From CAZAKZ01 sp964485695 (lineage in GTDB: Bacteria; Planctomycetota; JAFGQW01): a stretch of 64,000 nt of DNA. Where the stretch lies: NCBI GenBank assembly GCA_964485695.1, contig CAZAKZ010000010.1, forward strand, positions 1-64,000, given 5' to 3'. A program made the position numbers and the translations under genes. Below are positions 9,366 to 20,488 of this stretch, piece after piece. Under the pieces are notes generated by a model that worked only from the letters and a program-made list of their open reading frames with translations, was not told the origin of the DNA and made no database searches. How positions within the stretch are numbered: the first letter of the stretch is position 1; each line of letters starts with the position of its first letter.

Positions 9366-10550
9366 CTACCCGACCGCTTCCTGGTAGACGCCTTCCAGGA
9401 TGTCCAGGTGCCGCTGCTTCACGAATTGTTCGCGGACACGATCCGGCCCGGCCCTGCCCAGGTCGCCGGCGCGGGCGGGATTCTCCACCATTTCGGTCAA
9501 TGCCGAGGCCAGGCCCTCCACGTCTCCCCGGGGCACCAGGATGCCGGTCCGGTCGGGATCCAGCCACTCTCGGACGCCGCCCACGTCGAAGGCCACCACC
9601 GGCTTGCCTCGAGCCATGGCCTCCAGCCCCACGATGCCGAAGGGCTCGTTCCACATGCTTGGGAAGGCGATGACGCGGGCGTGCCGCATGAGGTCGAGGG
9701 CCTCGGCGTGTTCGACAAAGCCCGGGAACTCCACCCGGTCGGCGAGTCCCAGGGATCGTGCATGGTCCCGGATCATGTCCAGGTGCTTGCCCGTGCCGAC
9801 CAGCCTGGCCTTGAAGGGGACCTCGATGCGGGCCAGGGCATCCAGGAGCGGGAGGAGCCCCTTGTCCGGGTGTTCCATGCGGCAGAGGGCGAGGATCAGC
9901 GGGGGATCGCTCTCTTGGATGTCGCCCGGCTCGGGCACGGCGGTGTAGTAGGGATTGATTGTGATGCGGTCAGTGGCCACCCCCACCCGTTCCAGCTCTT
10001 CCTTCATGTACTTGGATGCGACCATCAATCTCTTCAGGTCCCGGTGCACCGAGAGAAGCCGATTGTGGATCTTCAGGAACTTTGCAGCGACCTTCTCGGT
10101 CGAGTGCCGGAAGCAGAAGCAGCCTCCTCGGTGATACTTCTCGAGACAGTACGGGCCCATGGACCGGTTGCACAGGCTCCCGTCGGCGAATTCCTTGTTG
10201 AGGCCCGGGCAGAACATGGTGTGATCGTGGACGTAGCGGATGGAGGGGCGGAGTTTCGCGGCCAGCTTCACCACGCCAGCGTTCAGGGTGTTGTGGATAT
10301 GGATGAGGTCGGGATCGACCGTATGCACGATCGCCCTGAAGCGCCGTCCGTGGCGCAAATCCAAGCGCCTTTCGTATCCGGCGACGCCGGGGAGGGCATG
10401 GAAGGAGGCCGCGGCGCCGTCGGTCAGGTCCTTCTCGGCAGCCACCTCGGAAGTGTGGCCGCGATCGGCCAGGTCGGGGATGAGCTTGTAGAGATAGCTC
10501 TCAGTGCCGCCGACAACGCCGAAGGTGTAATTGACATGCAGGATCTTCAC
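9366..10550 (-). CDS. GT4-family glycosyltransferase
   Basis: A 394-residue GT-B fold enzyme. The N-terminal domain starts MKILHVNYTFGVVGGTESYL, with the glycine-rich loop common in GT4 enzymes. The C-terminal donor-binding domain has LALCRMEHPDKG and the E-x7-E region FGIVGLEAMARGKPVVA. Such enzymes transfer a sugar from an NDP-sugar, retaining configuration. A Cys-rich insert follows HDHTMFCPG (about residues 110-150, Cys in CNRS, YCLE and CFCF), a feature shared with two other glycosyltransferases in this cluster. It is the last gene of the minus-strand cluster, and its start overlaps the gmd stop by 4 bp (ATGA), which points to translational coupling. Donor and acceptor are unknown. Confidence 0.88.
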   Translation of the reverse strand: MKILHVNYTFGVVGGTESYLYKLIPDLADRGHTSEVAAEKDLTDGAAASFHALPGVAGYERRLDLRHGRRFRAIVHTVDPDLIHIHNTLNAGVVKLAAKLRPSIRYVHDHTMFCPGLNKEFADGSLCNRSMGPYCLEKYHRGGCFCFRHSTEKVAAKFLKIHNRLLSVHRDLKRLMVASKYMKEELERVGVATDRITINPYYTAVPEPGDIQESDPPLILALCRMEHPDKGLLPLLDALARIEVPFKARLVGTGKHLDMIRDHARSLGLADRVEFPGFVEHAEALDLMRHARVIAFPSMWNEPFGIVGLEAMARGKPVVAFDVGGVREWLDPDRTGILVPRGDVEGLASALTEMVENPARAGDLGRAGPDRVREQFVKQRHLDILEGVYQEAVG

Positions 10551-11593
10551 GACTTGCGCCGGGCGACGCCGGCCTTGACCATGTCGGCGATGAGGTCCTC
10601 AAAGGTGAACTCGGGCTTCCAGCCGAGGATGTTTCGGGCTTTTTCAGCGTCTCCCAGGAGGACGTCCACCTCGGTGGGCCGGTAATGGACCGGATTGATG
10701 TTGACGATGGTACGGCCCTCATCGTCCTTTCCGATCTCCTCGGTGCCGGTGCCGTCCCAGTGGACGCGTGTTCCGATGGCCGGATTGGAGAAGGTGAGCT
10801 CTACCATTTTTCGCACGCTCTGGGTCTCTCCGGTTGCCAGTACATAATCGCCAGGTCTGTCCTGCTGGAGCATCATCCACATGCCGCGAACGTAATCCAG
10901 TGCGTGTCCCCAGTCCCGCTTGGCATCCAGATTGCCGAGCGAAAGTGCCGGCGGATTCCCCTTGGCGCCGCCGTTCTTCCAGTCGAGGTAGTCCAGGGCG
11001 CCCTCCACCACTTTCTGGGTGACGAACTCCAGGCCGCGGCGCGGTGACTCGTGGTTGAAGAGGATGCCGTTACAGGCGTAGAGGCCGGCGGCCTCGCGCA
11101 TATTGACGGTATGCCAGTAGGCTGCCAGCTTGGACGTGCCGTAAGGAGAACGCGGATGGAAGTCATGCTTCTCGGAGAGGGGTTCCTCCGAGAGGCCCCC
11201 ATACATTTCACTGGTCGAGGCCTGATAGAATCGTGTGTGAGAGCTCTGAAGGCGGATGCCCTCGAGGAGGTTGACCACGCCTATGAGGTTGGCCATGATG
11301 GTGGACACCGGGTTGTCGAAGGAGTAGCGAACAAAGGACTGAGCGGCCAGATTGTAGCACTCGTCGATGCGGTAGATGGTGAACAGCCGGCTCAGATAGG
11401 TTGAATCTTCCAGATCCCCGGAGACGAGGGTCAGGTTGGGGTGGTTCTTCAGATGCTGGATGTTCTGCTGGGAATCCGTGGCGCTTCGTCGGACCAGGCC
11501 GATGACGTGCCTGTACTTCTTCTCGTCCAGCAGGAATTCCGCCAGATAGGATCCGTCTTGACCCGTGATTCCCGTGATCATCGCCGTCTTCAT
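10547..11593 (-). CDS. gmd: GDP-mannose 4,6-dehydratase
   Basis: A 348-residue short-chain dehydratase/reductase that converts GDP-D-mannose to GDP-4-dehydro-6-deoxy-D-mannose, the entry step to L-fucose, D-rhamnose and related 6-deoxy sugars. The NADP-binding motif GITGQDGSYLAE is at the very N-terminus. The catalytic region has ASTSEMYG and YGTSK (Tyr-x3-Lys), and NHESPRRG and WGHALDYVRG match Gmd closely. The length fits the family. A GGGAG ribosome-binding site lies 9 bases before the start. No reductase or epimerase (fcl, rmd) is visible in the window, so the final sugar cannot be named. Coupled to the downstream glycosyltransferase. Confidence 0.94.
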   Translation of the reverse strand: MKTAMITGITGQDGSYLAEFLLDEKKYRHVIGLVRRSATDSQQNIQHLKNHPNLTLVSGDLEDSTYLSRLFTIYRIDECYNLAAQSFVRYSFDNPVSTIMANLIGVVNLLEGIRLQSSHTRFYQASTSEMYGGLSEEPLSEKHDFHPRSPYGTSKLAAYWHTVNMREAAGLYACNGILFNHESPRRGLEFVTQKVVEGALDYLDWKNGGAKGNPPALSLGNLDAKRDWGHALDYVRGMWMMLQQDRPGDYVLATGETQSVRKMVELTFSNPAIGTRVHWDGTGTEEIGKDDEGRTIVNINPVHYRPTEVDVLLGDAEKARNILGWKPEFTFEDLIADMVKAGVARRKS

Positions 11594-11656
11594 TTTTCGT
11601 GTCTCCCACGCTCAAGAAGTCGTATCAGTCCCTGAATTTCTGATTTTCCGGATGGA

Positions 11657-12871
11657 TCACGCCCTGTCCAGGACCTCGGCATATTTTTCGGCAATCCGGA
11701 GCCACGAACAGTTTTCCTGTGCGAATTTCCTGGCGCTTTTCCCCATTTCGCCCAAGCGCTCGGGATTGGAGTGTGCCGTCCGCATGATCTCGAGACACTG
11801 TTTCCACTCGTCCTCCCCGGGCGGGGGCACGGGAAAGGTGAAGTCTTCCGGATAGTCCGCAAAGGATTCGGTGGAGGTGACCGCCGTGGGCCGGCCGATT
11901 ACAAAAACCTTGTACAGTGTCCCACTGGTGGAGCCCAGGGAGGGCCAGCGCAGGTTGAAGCAGACATCGGAGGCATTGATGCATTCATTCACCTCCTCCA
12001 TGGGGATGTAGGAATCCAGGACCTTGACCCGGTCCCCGAGGCCGAGGACCTCCACATCGGCGTCGAGGTCGTAGTCCGGATCGCGGGGTCCCACCAGCAG
12101 GTAGAACGCGTCCGGATGTTCGGCCAGGAATGCCTTGAAGGCCCGCAGTACTGCAGTGATGCGCTTGTGGACCTGGATGGCCCCGAACGAGAGGAAAAGC
12201 AGCGTGTCCTTTCCGAAGGAAACGCCGAGTCTGTCGCTCAGAAAACGGCGGGATGCGTCCCGGGAGACCGGCGATACCGGGTGAATGCCGTGAAGGATCC
12301 TGTCCGTGGGGACCTTCGGATTCAGGAGCCGGACCTGTTCCTGCAGAAAGCGGCTGTGGACGATGACGCGCCTAGCGTTACGGAGAATGAACCGGGTGAA
12401 GGAGAAGTAGCGGCGTTTTTCCGGATGTTCCTGATATACGGTGACCGCATCACGAAACACCTTCAAGGGATTGAGGGCGGGCCGGAACATGAGCCTTCGT
12501 GCCTCTGGGTCCAGGCTTCGAAATACCTCCATCCAGAATCTCCAGCGGTGCTGCTTGAAATACGGATGTGTGATGTCGTGCTGACAGGCGTCGTGGAGGG
12601 TCACCACGCCACCGTGCTTCACCAGGTGGGGCAACAGGAAGCTGAGTTTGGTGCTGTTGCCGACCTGGTACAGGGAGCGATCCTCGCGACCGCGAAACTC
12701 GGTATGCGTCTTCACCTCGGCGTGGCGCCTCACCCTCTCGGGCGTCTGCCCGGCTTCGACGTAGCAGGTGATCTCGAAATGGCGAGAGAGCGCCTCTACC
12801 AGGTCATCGGAGTAATCGGCGATACCCAGACGCCGGGGGTGAAAGATGGAAAAGACGGCGAGGGACTTCAT
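11657..12871 (-). CDS. GT4-like glycosyltransferase
   Basis: A 404-residue GT-B type protein: MKSLAVFSIFHPRRLGIADYS at the start, LFLSFGAIQVHKR opening the donor domain, then YLLVGPRDPDYD and RWPSLGSTSGTLYKVFVIGR in place of the usual E-x7-E region, so it is a divergent GT4. I place the start at 12871 because its ATG overlaps the TGA of the upstream glycosyltransferase (ATGA). A longer frame to 12925 would overlap that gene by more than 50 bases and begins with a low-complexity Arg stretch. It probably acts on a lipid-linked or surface glycan with its neighbours. Substrate unknown. Confidence 0.82.
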   Translation of the reverse strand: MKSLAVFSIFHPRRLGIADYSDDLVEALSRHFEITCYVEAGQTPERVRRHAEVKTHTEFRGREDRSLYQVGNSTKLSFLLPHLVKHGGVVTLHDACQHDITHPYFKQHRWRFWMEVFRSLDPEARRLMFRPALNPLKVFRDAVTVYQEHPEKRRYFSFTRFILRNARRVIVHSRFLQEQVRLLNPKVPTDRILHGIHPVSPVSRDASRRFLSDRLGVSFGKDTLLFLSFGAIQVHKRITAVLRAFKAFLAEHPDAFYLLVGPRDPDYDLDADVEVLGLGDRVKVLDSYIPMEEVNECINASDVCFNLRWPSLGSTSGTLYKVFVIGRPTAVTSTESFADYPEDFTFPVPPPGEDEWKQCLEIMRTAHSNPERLGEMGKSARKFAQENCSWLRIAEKYAEVLDRA

Positions 12872-14259
12872 CGCTCTCCGCCTCCCCCTCCTCCTGTGAG
12901 GCTGCGCACGAATGTACGGAGCCATCCGCCGGGACCGCCCTTCTCCAGTTGACGGATTCTGTGGAGGAGGTGCTCGGCATGGATCTCTCTCTCCCGGAGA
13001 TCCTCGGTCAGGTGGTGCAGGGCCGCGATCAGGTCCTCGTCCAGGGGAAGGCTCACCGGTTCCCGGCGGCCCCGCCGGTCGGCTGCCAGCACGTCCCGGT
13101 AGATCTCCTCCACCCGATCCACGTTTTTCTCGCGCGTGAAGAGCTTCACCCTGGCCCGCAGGTTCTCGGCCATACGAGCGCGCGTCTCCGGCGCCCTGAG
13201 CAGTCCCACGACCTTTCGGGCCAGGTCCCGGGGATTCCGGGGTTCGGCCAGGGCGCCTGTCTCCCCGTCCACGACCAGGTCAGGGATGCCGCCGATCCGG
13301 CTGCCGACCATTGGCAGGCCCGCCACCATGCATTCATACGCGGTGAGGGGCGAGTTCTCGCACCAGACCGAGGGGAGGATCTTGAGGGTGGCCGACGCGT
13401 AGAAGGATTTCACCCGGTCATACGGTACCCTGGCGTGGAAGGTGACCGCTCCGCCGAGGCCCGCGCGCTCGGATCGATTCCGTAGTTCGCCGGCGCTCGT
13501 GCCGTCTCCGACCACGGTGAGGCGGGTCTCCGGCTCTTCCTCCAGGATGAGGGGCATGGCGTCGAGGAGAACGTCCACGCCTTTTTCAGGATCCACGCGT
13601 CCGAGGTAGAGAAGGCGCCTTTCCTCCCGCTCGGCCTCCGGCACTTCAAGCTTCTCCGCATCCACGTAGTTGAAGACGTGGTGGACGTTCTTGAACCCGT
13701 GCCGGGACAGAAGGTCGGCCAGGTAGTGACTCGGGCAAATCATCGCCTCCATGAAGGACTCCAGCAGTCGGTGCCGGATCAGGGTGAGGAGCACCATCTT
13801 GGCGTCATACGGGTAGTTCCGGCCGCAGTCGTGCTCGAAGCACTTCACCCCGGCGCCTCCCTGGCACAGGGTGCCGTCGGGATGGACGCACCAGGAATTG
13901 GGACAGACGATGGAGTAGTCATGGACGGTCTGGACCACGGGTCGTTCCGAGGCGGCGAGAAGGCGGTCCACGTCGAGAGCCATGGAGTAGAGGTTATGGA
14001 CGTGAATGATATCCGGGTCCATGCGTTCTATGAAACGACCGAGCGCGCCGGTGACGGCGTCGTCGCACACGAGTCGAGTGGGGTCGAAGGCGGGCCGCTC
14101 GAGGATCCGGTTCGCATCCAGGTCCACCTCCCGATCGACGCTCGTGCCGAAGCGCCCCACGACGTGCCCCCGGCGCTGCAGTTCGTCTGCAAGGCCTTGC
14201 ATGTAGATCTCGGCCCCGCCGACCGGGTCGGCGTAAGCGCTCATCTGGAGGATCTTCAT
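12868..14259 (-). CDS. GT4-family glycosyltransferase with Cys-rich insert
   Basis: This protein has 463 residues. The N-terminus reads MKILQMSAYADPVGGAEIYM, the donor domain begins LLYLGRVDPEKGVDVLLDA, and SPLTAYECMVAGLPMVGS is the E-x7-E-like donor-binding region. After HDYSIVCPNSWC there is a Cys cluster (CVHP, LCQG, KCFEHDC) at about residues 115-150 that may bind a metal or form disulphides. A C-terminal tail of about 60 residues is charged and probably coiled coil (DLREREIHAEHLLHRIRQLE), ending in a Gly run. Translationally coupled to the next gene. Donor and acceptor unknown. Confidence 0.85.
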   Translation of the reverse strand: MKILQMSAYADPVGGAEIYMQGLADELQRRGHVVGRFGTSVDREVDLDANRILERPAFDPTRLVCDDAVTGALGRFIERMDPDIIHVHNLYSMALDVDRLLAASERPVVQTVHDYSIVCPNSWCVHPDGTLCQGGAGVKCFEHDCGRNYPYDAKMVLLTLIRHRLLESFMEAMICPSHYLADLLSRHGFKNVHHVFNYVDAEKLEVPEAEREERRLLYLGRVDPEKGVDVLLDAMPLILEEEPETRLTVVGDGTSAGELRNRSERAGLGGAVTFHARVPYDRVKSFYASATLKILPSVWCENSPLTAYECMVAGLPMVGSRIGGIPDLVVDGETGALAEPRNPRDLARKVVGLLRAPETRARMAENLRARVKLFTREKNVDRVEEIYRDVLAADRRGRREPVSLPLDEDLIAALHHLTEDLREREIHAEHLLHRIRQLEKGGPGGWLRTFVRSLTGGGGGGER

Positions 14260-14404
14260 GCGCTCAGGTCCTTGATGGCAATTAGGAAGTCAGAAGCTGA
14301 GATTTTCATCGGCTCGAAAGGGCCCCCAGCAGTATAGTCCCTGTCGTCAGGGCCCAGGGTGTCGATTTTTCGCCCAAATGGCCGGTCATGATTGTCCGGG
14401 ATGT

Positions 14405-15571
14405 TCAATGTCCGGCCGCCAGTTCCTCGTAGAATTTCACGAGGCTCCGGGCAATGGCGTCCCAGCCGTACGACCGGTGCACCGCCTCGTAACCTCCCGC
14501 GGCGATACGCTCGGCCTCGTCGGCGTTCTCGAGAAGTCTCAAGGTTCGAAGGGCGAAGTCTTCGGCGTTTTTCGCCAGGCTGATGTGCTCCCCGTCTTTG
14601 ACCCGCAGGCCCTCGGCGCCGGGGGGGGTGGAGACGACCGGTTTCCGCATGGCCATGGCTTCGAGGATCTTGAGGCGCGTTCCTTCGCCGATGCGGATGG
14701 GCACGATGACGGCACTGGCGTCCCGGATGTAGGGGCGCACGTCGGCCACACTGCCCGTGATGGTGACACCGGGCTGCTCGGCCAGTTCCAGCACCGAATC
14801 GGTCGGGCGGTGGCCCACGAAGAGGACCTCCACGTCGGGGGCCTGCTCCCGGATCCTCGGCCAGACCTCCTCCACGAAGAAACGGGCGCCGTCTACGTTG
14901 GGCTCGTAGTCCATGGAACCGGTGAACACGAGGGTGCGGCGTTCACCGGCGGAAGGGGCGGGCTTGAAGTAATCGAGGTCCACGCCGTTTGGCACCACCC
15001 GATAGTTGATCTTGCCGGTGAGGATCCGGAGGCGGTTGGCGTCCACCTCGGAGCAGAGCACGTGGCCATTGAATATCTTCTTTGCCCTTTTCTCCTGACG
15101 CACCATCTTCACGAGGTCGCTCTGCCATTTGAAGCTCTTGAGGCGGCCGTCCGACTCATACAGGGCGCGGTAAAAGAACGTGTCGATCTTCTGGCGGCCG
15201 AGAATCTTTGGGGTGCGGGTTCGCGGCAGGACATCCAGGAGGCATAGTTCCTCCACGTGAATCACGTCGATGCCGGGCCGGGAAAGTTGCTCCTGGAGGC
15301 GTTTTTCAAGGCCGGGTGAGTGAAAGTGGCGGAAGAAGTCGGGTCGCATCTTTTTCCGGAGCCAGCCCATGGGTTCGACCGGGAAGACCTCAACTGACCT
15401 GAGGAATTGAGAGAAGTGAGCCCTCATCTTTTCCAGGTCGGTGACATCCGCCAGTGTGAAGAGGACGACGTCGTGGTGGCGCGCAACTTCCCGGATGAGG
15501 TTGTAGCTCCGGATCTTACCACCGGCCTCCGGTGGATAGGGAGGGTAAGGCGTGATGAAAAGGATGTTCAT
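14405..15571 (-). CDS. GT4-family glycosyltransferase, sugar transferase type
   Basis: This 388-residue protein opens with MNILFITPYPPYPPEAGGKI and continues with FTGSMDYEPNVDGARFF, VGHRPT and IRIGEGTRLKILEAMAMRKP. This order resembles the sugar transferases often found in exopolysaccharide/exosortase loci (the Stp1-like type), as far as I can tell by eye. It lacks the Cys-rich insert of its neighbours. Its start overlaps the stop of the upstream gene by 4 bp (ATGA), so the two are probably co-translated. A gap of about 145 bp separates it from the next gene in the cluster. Confidence 0.85.
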   Translation of the reverse strand: MNILFITPYPPYPPEAGGKIRSYNLIREVARHHDVVLFTLADVTDLEKMRAHFSQFLRSVEVFPVEPMGWLRKKMRPDFFRHFHSPGLEKRLQEQLSRPGIDVIHVEELCLLDVLPRTRTPKILGRQKIDTFFYRALYESDGRLKSFKWQSDLVKMVRQEKRAKKIFNGHVLCSEVDANRLRILTGKINYRVVPNGVDLDYFKPAPSAGERRTLVFTGSMDYEPNVDGARFFVEEVWPRIREQAPDVEVLFVGHRPTDSVLELAEQPGVTITGSVADVRPYIRDASAVIVPIRIGEGTRLKILEAMAMRKPVVSTPPGAEGLRVKDGEHISLAKNAEDFALRTLRLLENADEAERIAAGGYEAVHRSYGWDAIARSLVKFYEELAAGH

Positions 15572-17301
15572 GGAGAATGGTCGAGCTGTCGATTCATTTC
15601 CTCGGTCGAGAGTGGGGTAATCATGACAGGTATCCCGGCGGATTCAAGCCGCAACCGCAGCTTGTCGCCGGGGTCGCCCCCTTCGAGGAAGACGGCAAGG
15701 TCCGGTCCGCCGGCGTCGAGGAGGGCGTCCATGGATTCCCGGCTCTCGACCGGCAGGACAGCCCCCTCCAGGTCGAGGCGTTTCAGATAGTCCGCCAGAG
15801 GTGCGGTGAGGTCGCCTGACTCGCCGAGGTGGTAGACCTCGGGCCGCGGCCGGCGTTGTCCCGCCACGAGGGCGTTGCCGAGGGCCTCGGCGAATCCCGC
15901 CCGGGAATCCGCTGGACCACACAGGAGGATGCTCAGCGGAGAATCCCCGCCGGCCGGTTCCGCCTGTCGTTTCAAGGCGTCCTCGTACAGCCCTTCGTAC
16001 CGGCCGACATGTTCCTCCATTCCGAGCACCGGCTCGATGCCGGCTTCCAGGCGGTGAAGCAGGTCCGGTTCCCGGAGGAGCCGCACCAGGACCCGGGCCA
16101 ACGCTTCCGGTTTTCCAGCCTCGTAGAGCAGGCCGTCGCGGCCCTCGCGGATCGCCTCGGGGATGGCACCGAGGTCCGGTGCCACCACAGGAACGCCTGC
16201 AGCGAAGGATTCCCGGATCACGATGGGGTAGTTCTCGTACCAGATGCTGGGCATGGCCACCACGTGGTGGGCCCCGAGGAGGGCGGGGAGATCACCCCGG
16301 TCGTATCGGCCTCCGAATCGGATGCGGGGATTCTCCACGAGGGACCGGATGTAGGCGTCGTATCGGGTGTCCGGGCCGGTGCCGTAGATGCTCACCTCGA
16401 TGGGGAGATCCTGGAGTCGGTTGGCGGCCTCGATGAGGACGTGGACGCCCTTGTGCTTGTTGATGGTGCCGAGGTAGAGGACCCTGAGGGGTGGCGGGGC
16501 GGGCGGCCGATCCACCGGCTTCAGGGCATTCGTCTCGATGCCGTTGGGAAGGTGGCGGATATGGCCCGGGGCCAGGCCGTGGTTCTCGAGGATGTCCTTC
16601 AGGAATCGAGAGGGGGAGGCCAGGCCGTCAGCCACGTCCAGGCGGTCACGCATGAAGCGGCGGATGAGGCCGATGCGCAAGGTGGACACGGCTGAATCCG
16701 GGGTCGCACCGGCCCGGTAGATGCCCTGGAGGGCCGCCCATCTGTCGGATGCCATCATGGGTTCGAGCATTCCGGCAATGTAGTAGGTGCCGGCTTCCTC
16801 CCGGTTGAGGAAGCTGGTGGCCGTCTCGCACCGCGTGCAGGCCGTGAGGTTTCCCGGCGAGGGGCAGAGGGTGAGGTCTCGCTGGACCAGGGTGATGACG
16901 GGGCAGAGAAACCAGTAGTCGTGGAGGGTCAATACCGTGGGAATCCCGCGCGACTTGCAGGCATCCAGCAGCGTTGTGGAGAGCTTGATGAGGTGCTGGA
17001 AGTGAACGAGATCGGGACGGATTCGGTCCAGGAAAGAACCGAAGCGTTCAGCGACCTCCGGATGCCGGACCTCCAGGATAGGGTCGTAGTCCGTGAAGTT
17101 ATTGACGAGAAACGTGACTGGAATTCCGTCCAGGTCCTCCTCGAGGAAGGAGAGGTCGTCCCGATCGGGCAGGTGCCGGGTGGAGAAGACCCGGACCGTG
17201 TGACGACTCGCCAGGGTGCGGGCAAACCACCGCGTGTAGACCTCGACGCCGGCGAGGGAATGGGGAGGATAGCCGTGAGCGACCTGGAGGATTTTCATCA
17301 C
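15568..17301 (-). CDS. GT4 glycosyltransferase with extra C-terminal domain
   Basis: At 577 residues this protein is about 170 longer than a plain GT4 enzyme. The GT-B core occupies about residues 1-410: KILQVAHGYPPHSLAGVEVY, HDYWFLCPV followed by a Cys cluster (LCPS, CTRCETA), RVLYLGTINKHKGVHVLIEA, and NYPIVIRESFAAGVPVVAPD as the E-x7-E region. The remaining residues (about 415-577) look like an alpha/beta domain (SPLSILLCGPADSRAGFAEA, LEGAVLPVESRESMDALLD). I cannot assign it; it could bind a nucleotide or partner. This is the first gene of the cluster. A TATAAT hexamer lies about 50 bp upstream of its start. Substrate unknown. Confidence 0.85.
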   Translation of the reverse strand: MMKILQVAHGYPPHSLAGVEVYTRWFARTLASRHTVRVFSTRHLPDRDDLSFLEEDLDGIPVTFLVNNFTDYDPILEVRHPEVAERFGSFLDRIRPDLVHFQHLIKLSTTLLDACKSRGIPTVLTLHDYWFLCPVITLVQRDLTLCPSPGNLTACTRCETATSFLNREEAGTYYIAGMLEPMMASDRWAALQGIYRAGATPDSAVSTLRIGLIRRFMRDRLDVADGLASPSRFLKDILENHGLAPGHIRHLPNGIETNALKPVDRPPAPPPLRVLYLGTINKHKGVHVLIEAANRLQDLPIEVSIYGTGPDTRYDAYIRSLVENPRIRFGGRYDRGDLPALLGAHHVVAMPSIWYENYPIVIRESFAAGVPVVAPDLGAIPEAIREGRDGLLYEAGKPEALARVLVRLLREPDLLHRLEAGIEPVLGMEEHVGRYEGLYEDALKRQAEPAGGDSPLSILLCGPADSRAGFAEALGNALVAGQRRPRPEVYHLGESGDLTAPLADYLKRLDLEGAVLPVESRESMDALLDAGGPDLAVFLEGGDPGDKLRLRLESAGIPVMITPLSTEEMNRQLDHSP

Positions 17302-17343
17302 TACTTGGGGATAGACACCTATTAGGCCAAAGAATTCTCGTCA

Positions 17344-17356
17344 GCAGGATATTATA
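17344..17356 (-). promoter_or_regulatory. Candidate -10 for the glycosyltransferase cluster
   Basis: On the minus strand the hexamer at 17356-17351 is a perfect TATAAT, about 50 bp before the first gene of the cluster. Only a poor -35 (AGACGG) is seen at 17 bp spacing. Being inside the short gap after dnaJ, it would let the cluster be transcribed independently of the chaperone genes. Confidence 0.4.
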
Positions 17357-17394
17357 TTCCCGAAGATATCCGTCCGTCTTTTTGAAAAATTGTA

Positions 17395-18345
17395 TCAGCC
17401 GCGTGGATTGAAGGTGGATTGCTCCTGCAACTCCTCGAAGAGCTTGCGCTCTCTGGACGAAAGCTTCTCCGGCACGACGATTTTCATGACGGCGTAGAGG
17501 TGGCCTCTTTCGGACTTCGAGACGGGCAGGCCGCGCCCCCTCAGACGCAGTTTCTGGCCGCTCTGAGCGCCCGCCTTGACCGTGAGGGTGACCGGGTCGT
17601 CGGGCGTGGGTACCTCCACCTTGGCACCCAGCGCGGCTTCCCAGGGAGCGATCTTGACGTCCATTTCCAGGTCGTGGTCGCGTATACGATAGATGGAATG
17701 TGGCGCGAAGTTCACCTTGAGAAATAGATCACCGCGCGGGCCGCTCCCCATGCCGGGGCCACCTTGGCCGGCCAGACGGATACGGGTCCCGTGGGAGACC
17801 CCGGCAGGGATTTTCACCTCGTAGTTCCGGGTGCCCGCAGTGCCTGGTTCGCCTGATTGCAGGGTGATCTGCTTCGTGGGCGTCTGGATGGCCTCTTCCA
17901 CCGTGATGGTGATGGCGGCTTCCTGATCCCGGCCGCGCATCCCACCATGGGCCCGGCCACGCCGGCCTCCCATGAAGGGGCTTTCTCCAAGGCCGCCGAA
18001 CAAGGATTCGAAGAAGTCGCTGAATCCGCTTCCGCCGAAGGAGCCGCTGTCCCCCCCGAAGATGCCTTCCCAGCCGGGTGGCGGGGTGAACTCCTGGCCG
18101 TGCTGCCAGTTGGGACCGAGGGTGTCGTACTGCTTGCGCTTCTGGGGATCCTTGAGGACCTCGTATGCCTCGTTGACCTGCTTGAACTTCTCCTCTGCTT
18201 TCGGTGCCTTGTTGACGTCGGGATGGAATTTCCGGGCCAGGCGGCGGAAGGATTTTTTGATCTCATCGGCCGAGGCGGTGCGCGGGACCTCGAGGATCTC
18301 GTAGTAATCCCTGAATTTTACGCCCATGTCTTTGATCGTCTCCAT
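17395..18345 (-). CDS. dnaJ: DnaJ/CbpA-type co-chaperone (no zinc fingers)
   Basis: This 316-residue Hsp40 stimulates the DnaK ATPase and delivers substrates. The J domain is N-terminal (DYYEILEVPRTASADEIK, with the HPD motif in RKFHPDVNK). A Gly/Phe-rich stretch follows at about residues 80-130 (GGDSGSFGGSGFSDFF). The C-terminal substrate-binding domains come next, with no CxxCxGxG zinc modules between, so this is the type II or CbpA form. Either of two methionines (18345, or 18327 at MGVKFRDYY) could be the start; a GGAG lies 12 bases before the second. It is the last gene of the hsp20-hsp20-dnaK-dnaJ cluster. No grpE or hrcA is seen nearby. Confidence 0.93.
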   Translation of the reverse strand: METIKDMGVKFRDYYEILEVPRTASADEIKKSFRRLARKFHPDVNKAPKAEEKFKQVNEAYEVLKDPQKRKQYDTLGPNWQHGQEFTPPPGWEGIFGGDSGSFGGSGFSDFFESLFGGLGESPFMGGRRGRAHGGMRGRDQEAAITITVEEAIQTPTKQITLQSGEPGTAGTRNYEVKIPAGVSHGTRIRLAGQGGPGMGSGPRGDLFLKVNFAPHSIYRIRDHDLEMDVKIAPWEAALGAKVEVPTPDDPVTLTVKAGAQSGQKLRLRGRGLPVSKSERGHLYAVMKIVVPEKLSSRERKLFEELQEQSTFNPRG

Positions 18346-18442
18346 GTGTTGTCGATCAGGCTAAGAGAGTAGCCGCACCTCGCACCTGAATCAAGGTATA
18401 TAGGCCGACGGCTACCCGTCGTGACGGCCGGTATACATGAAT

Positions 18443-18476
18443 AACGGGGCCCTGGCCGAATAGCCGGAACCCCGTT
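18443..18476 (-). terminator. Hairpin downstream of dnaK
   Basis: AACGGGG (18443-18449) pairs with CCCCGTT (18470-18476), with further CCGG/CGGCC pairing inside. It follows the dnaK stop on the minus strand and is followed by ATTCAT rather than a clean U-run, so it may be a partial or processing hairpin that lowers dnaJ expression. Confidence 0.4.
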
Positions 18477-18498
18477 TCTTCTGGAACGACGCGGGCCT

Positions 18499-20418
<1,920 letters not shown>

Positions 20419-20488
20419 GGTATTTCTCCTTTCCCGCTCGCCCCTCGTGCCAGACTCCGGGCAGCGGCAATCATCGTGGTTATAAGGG

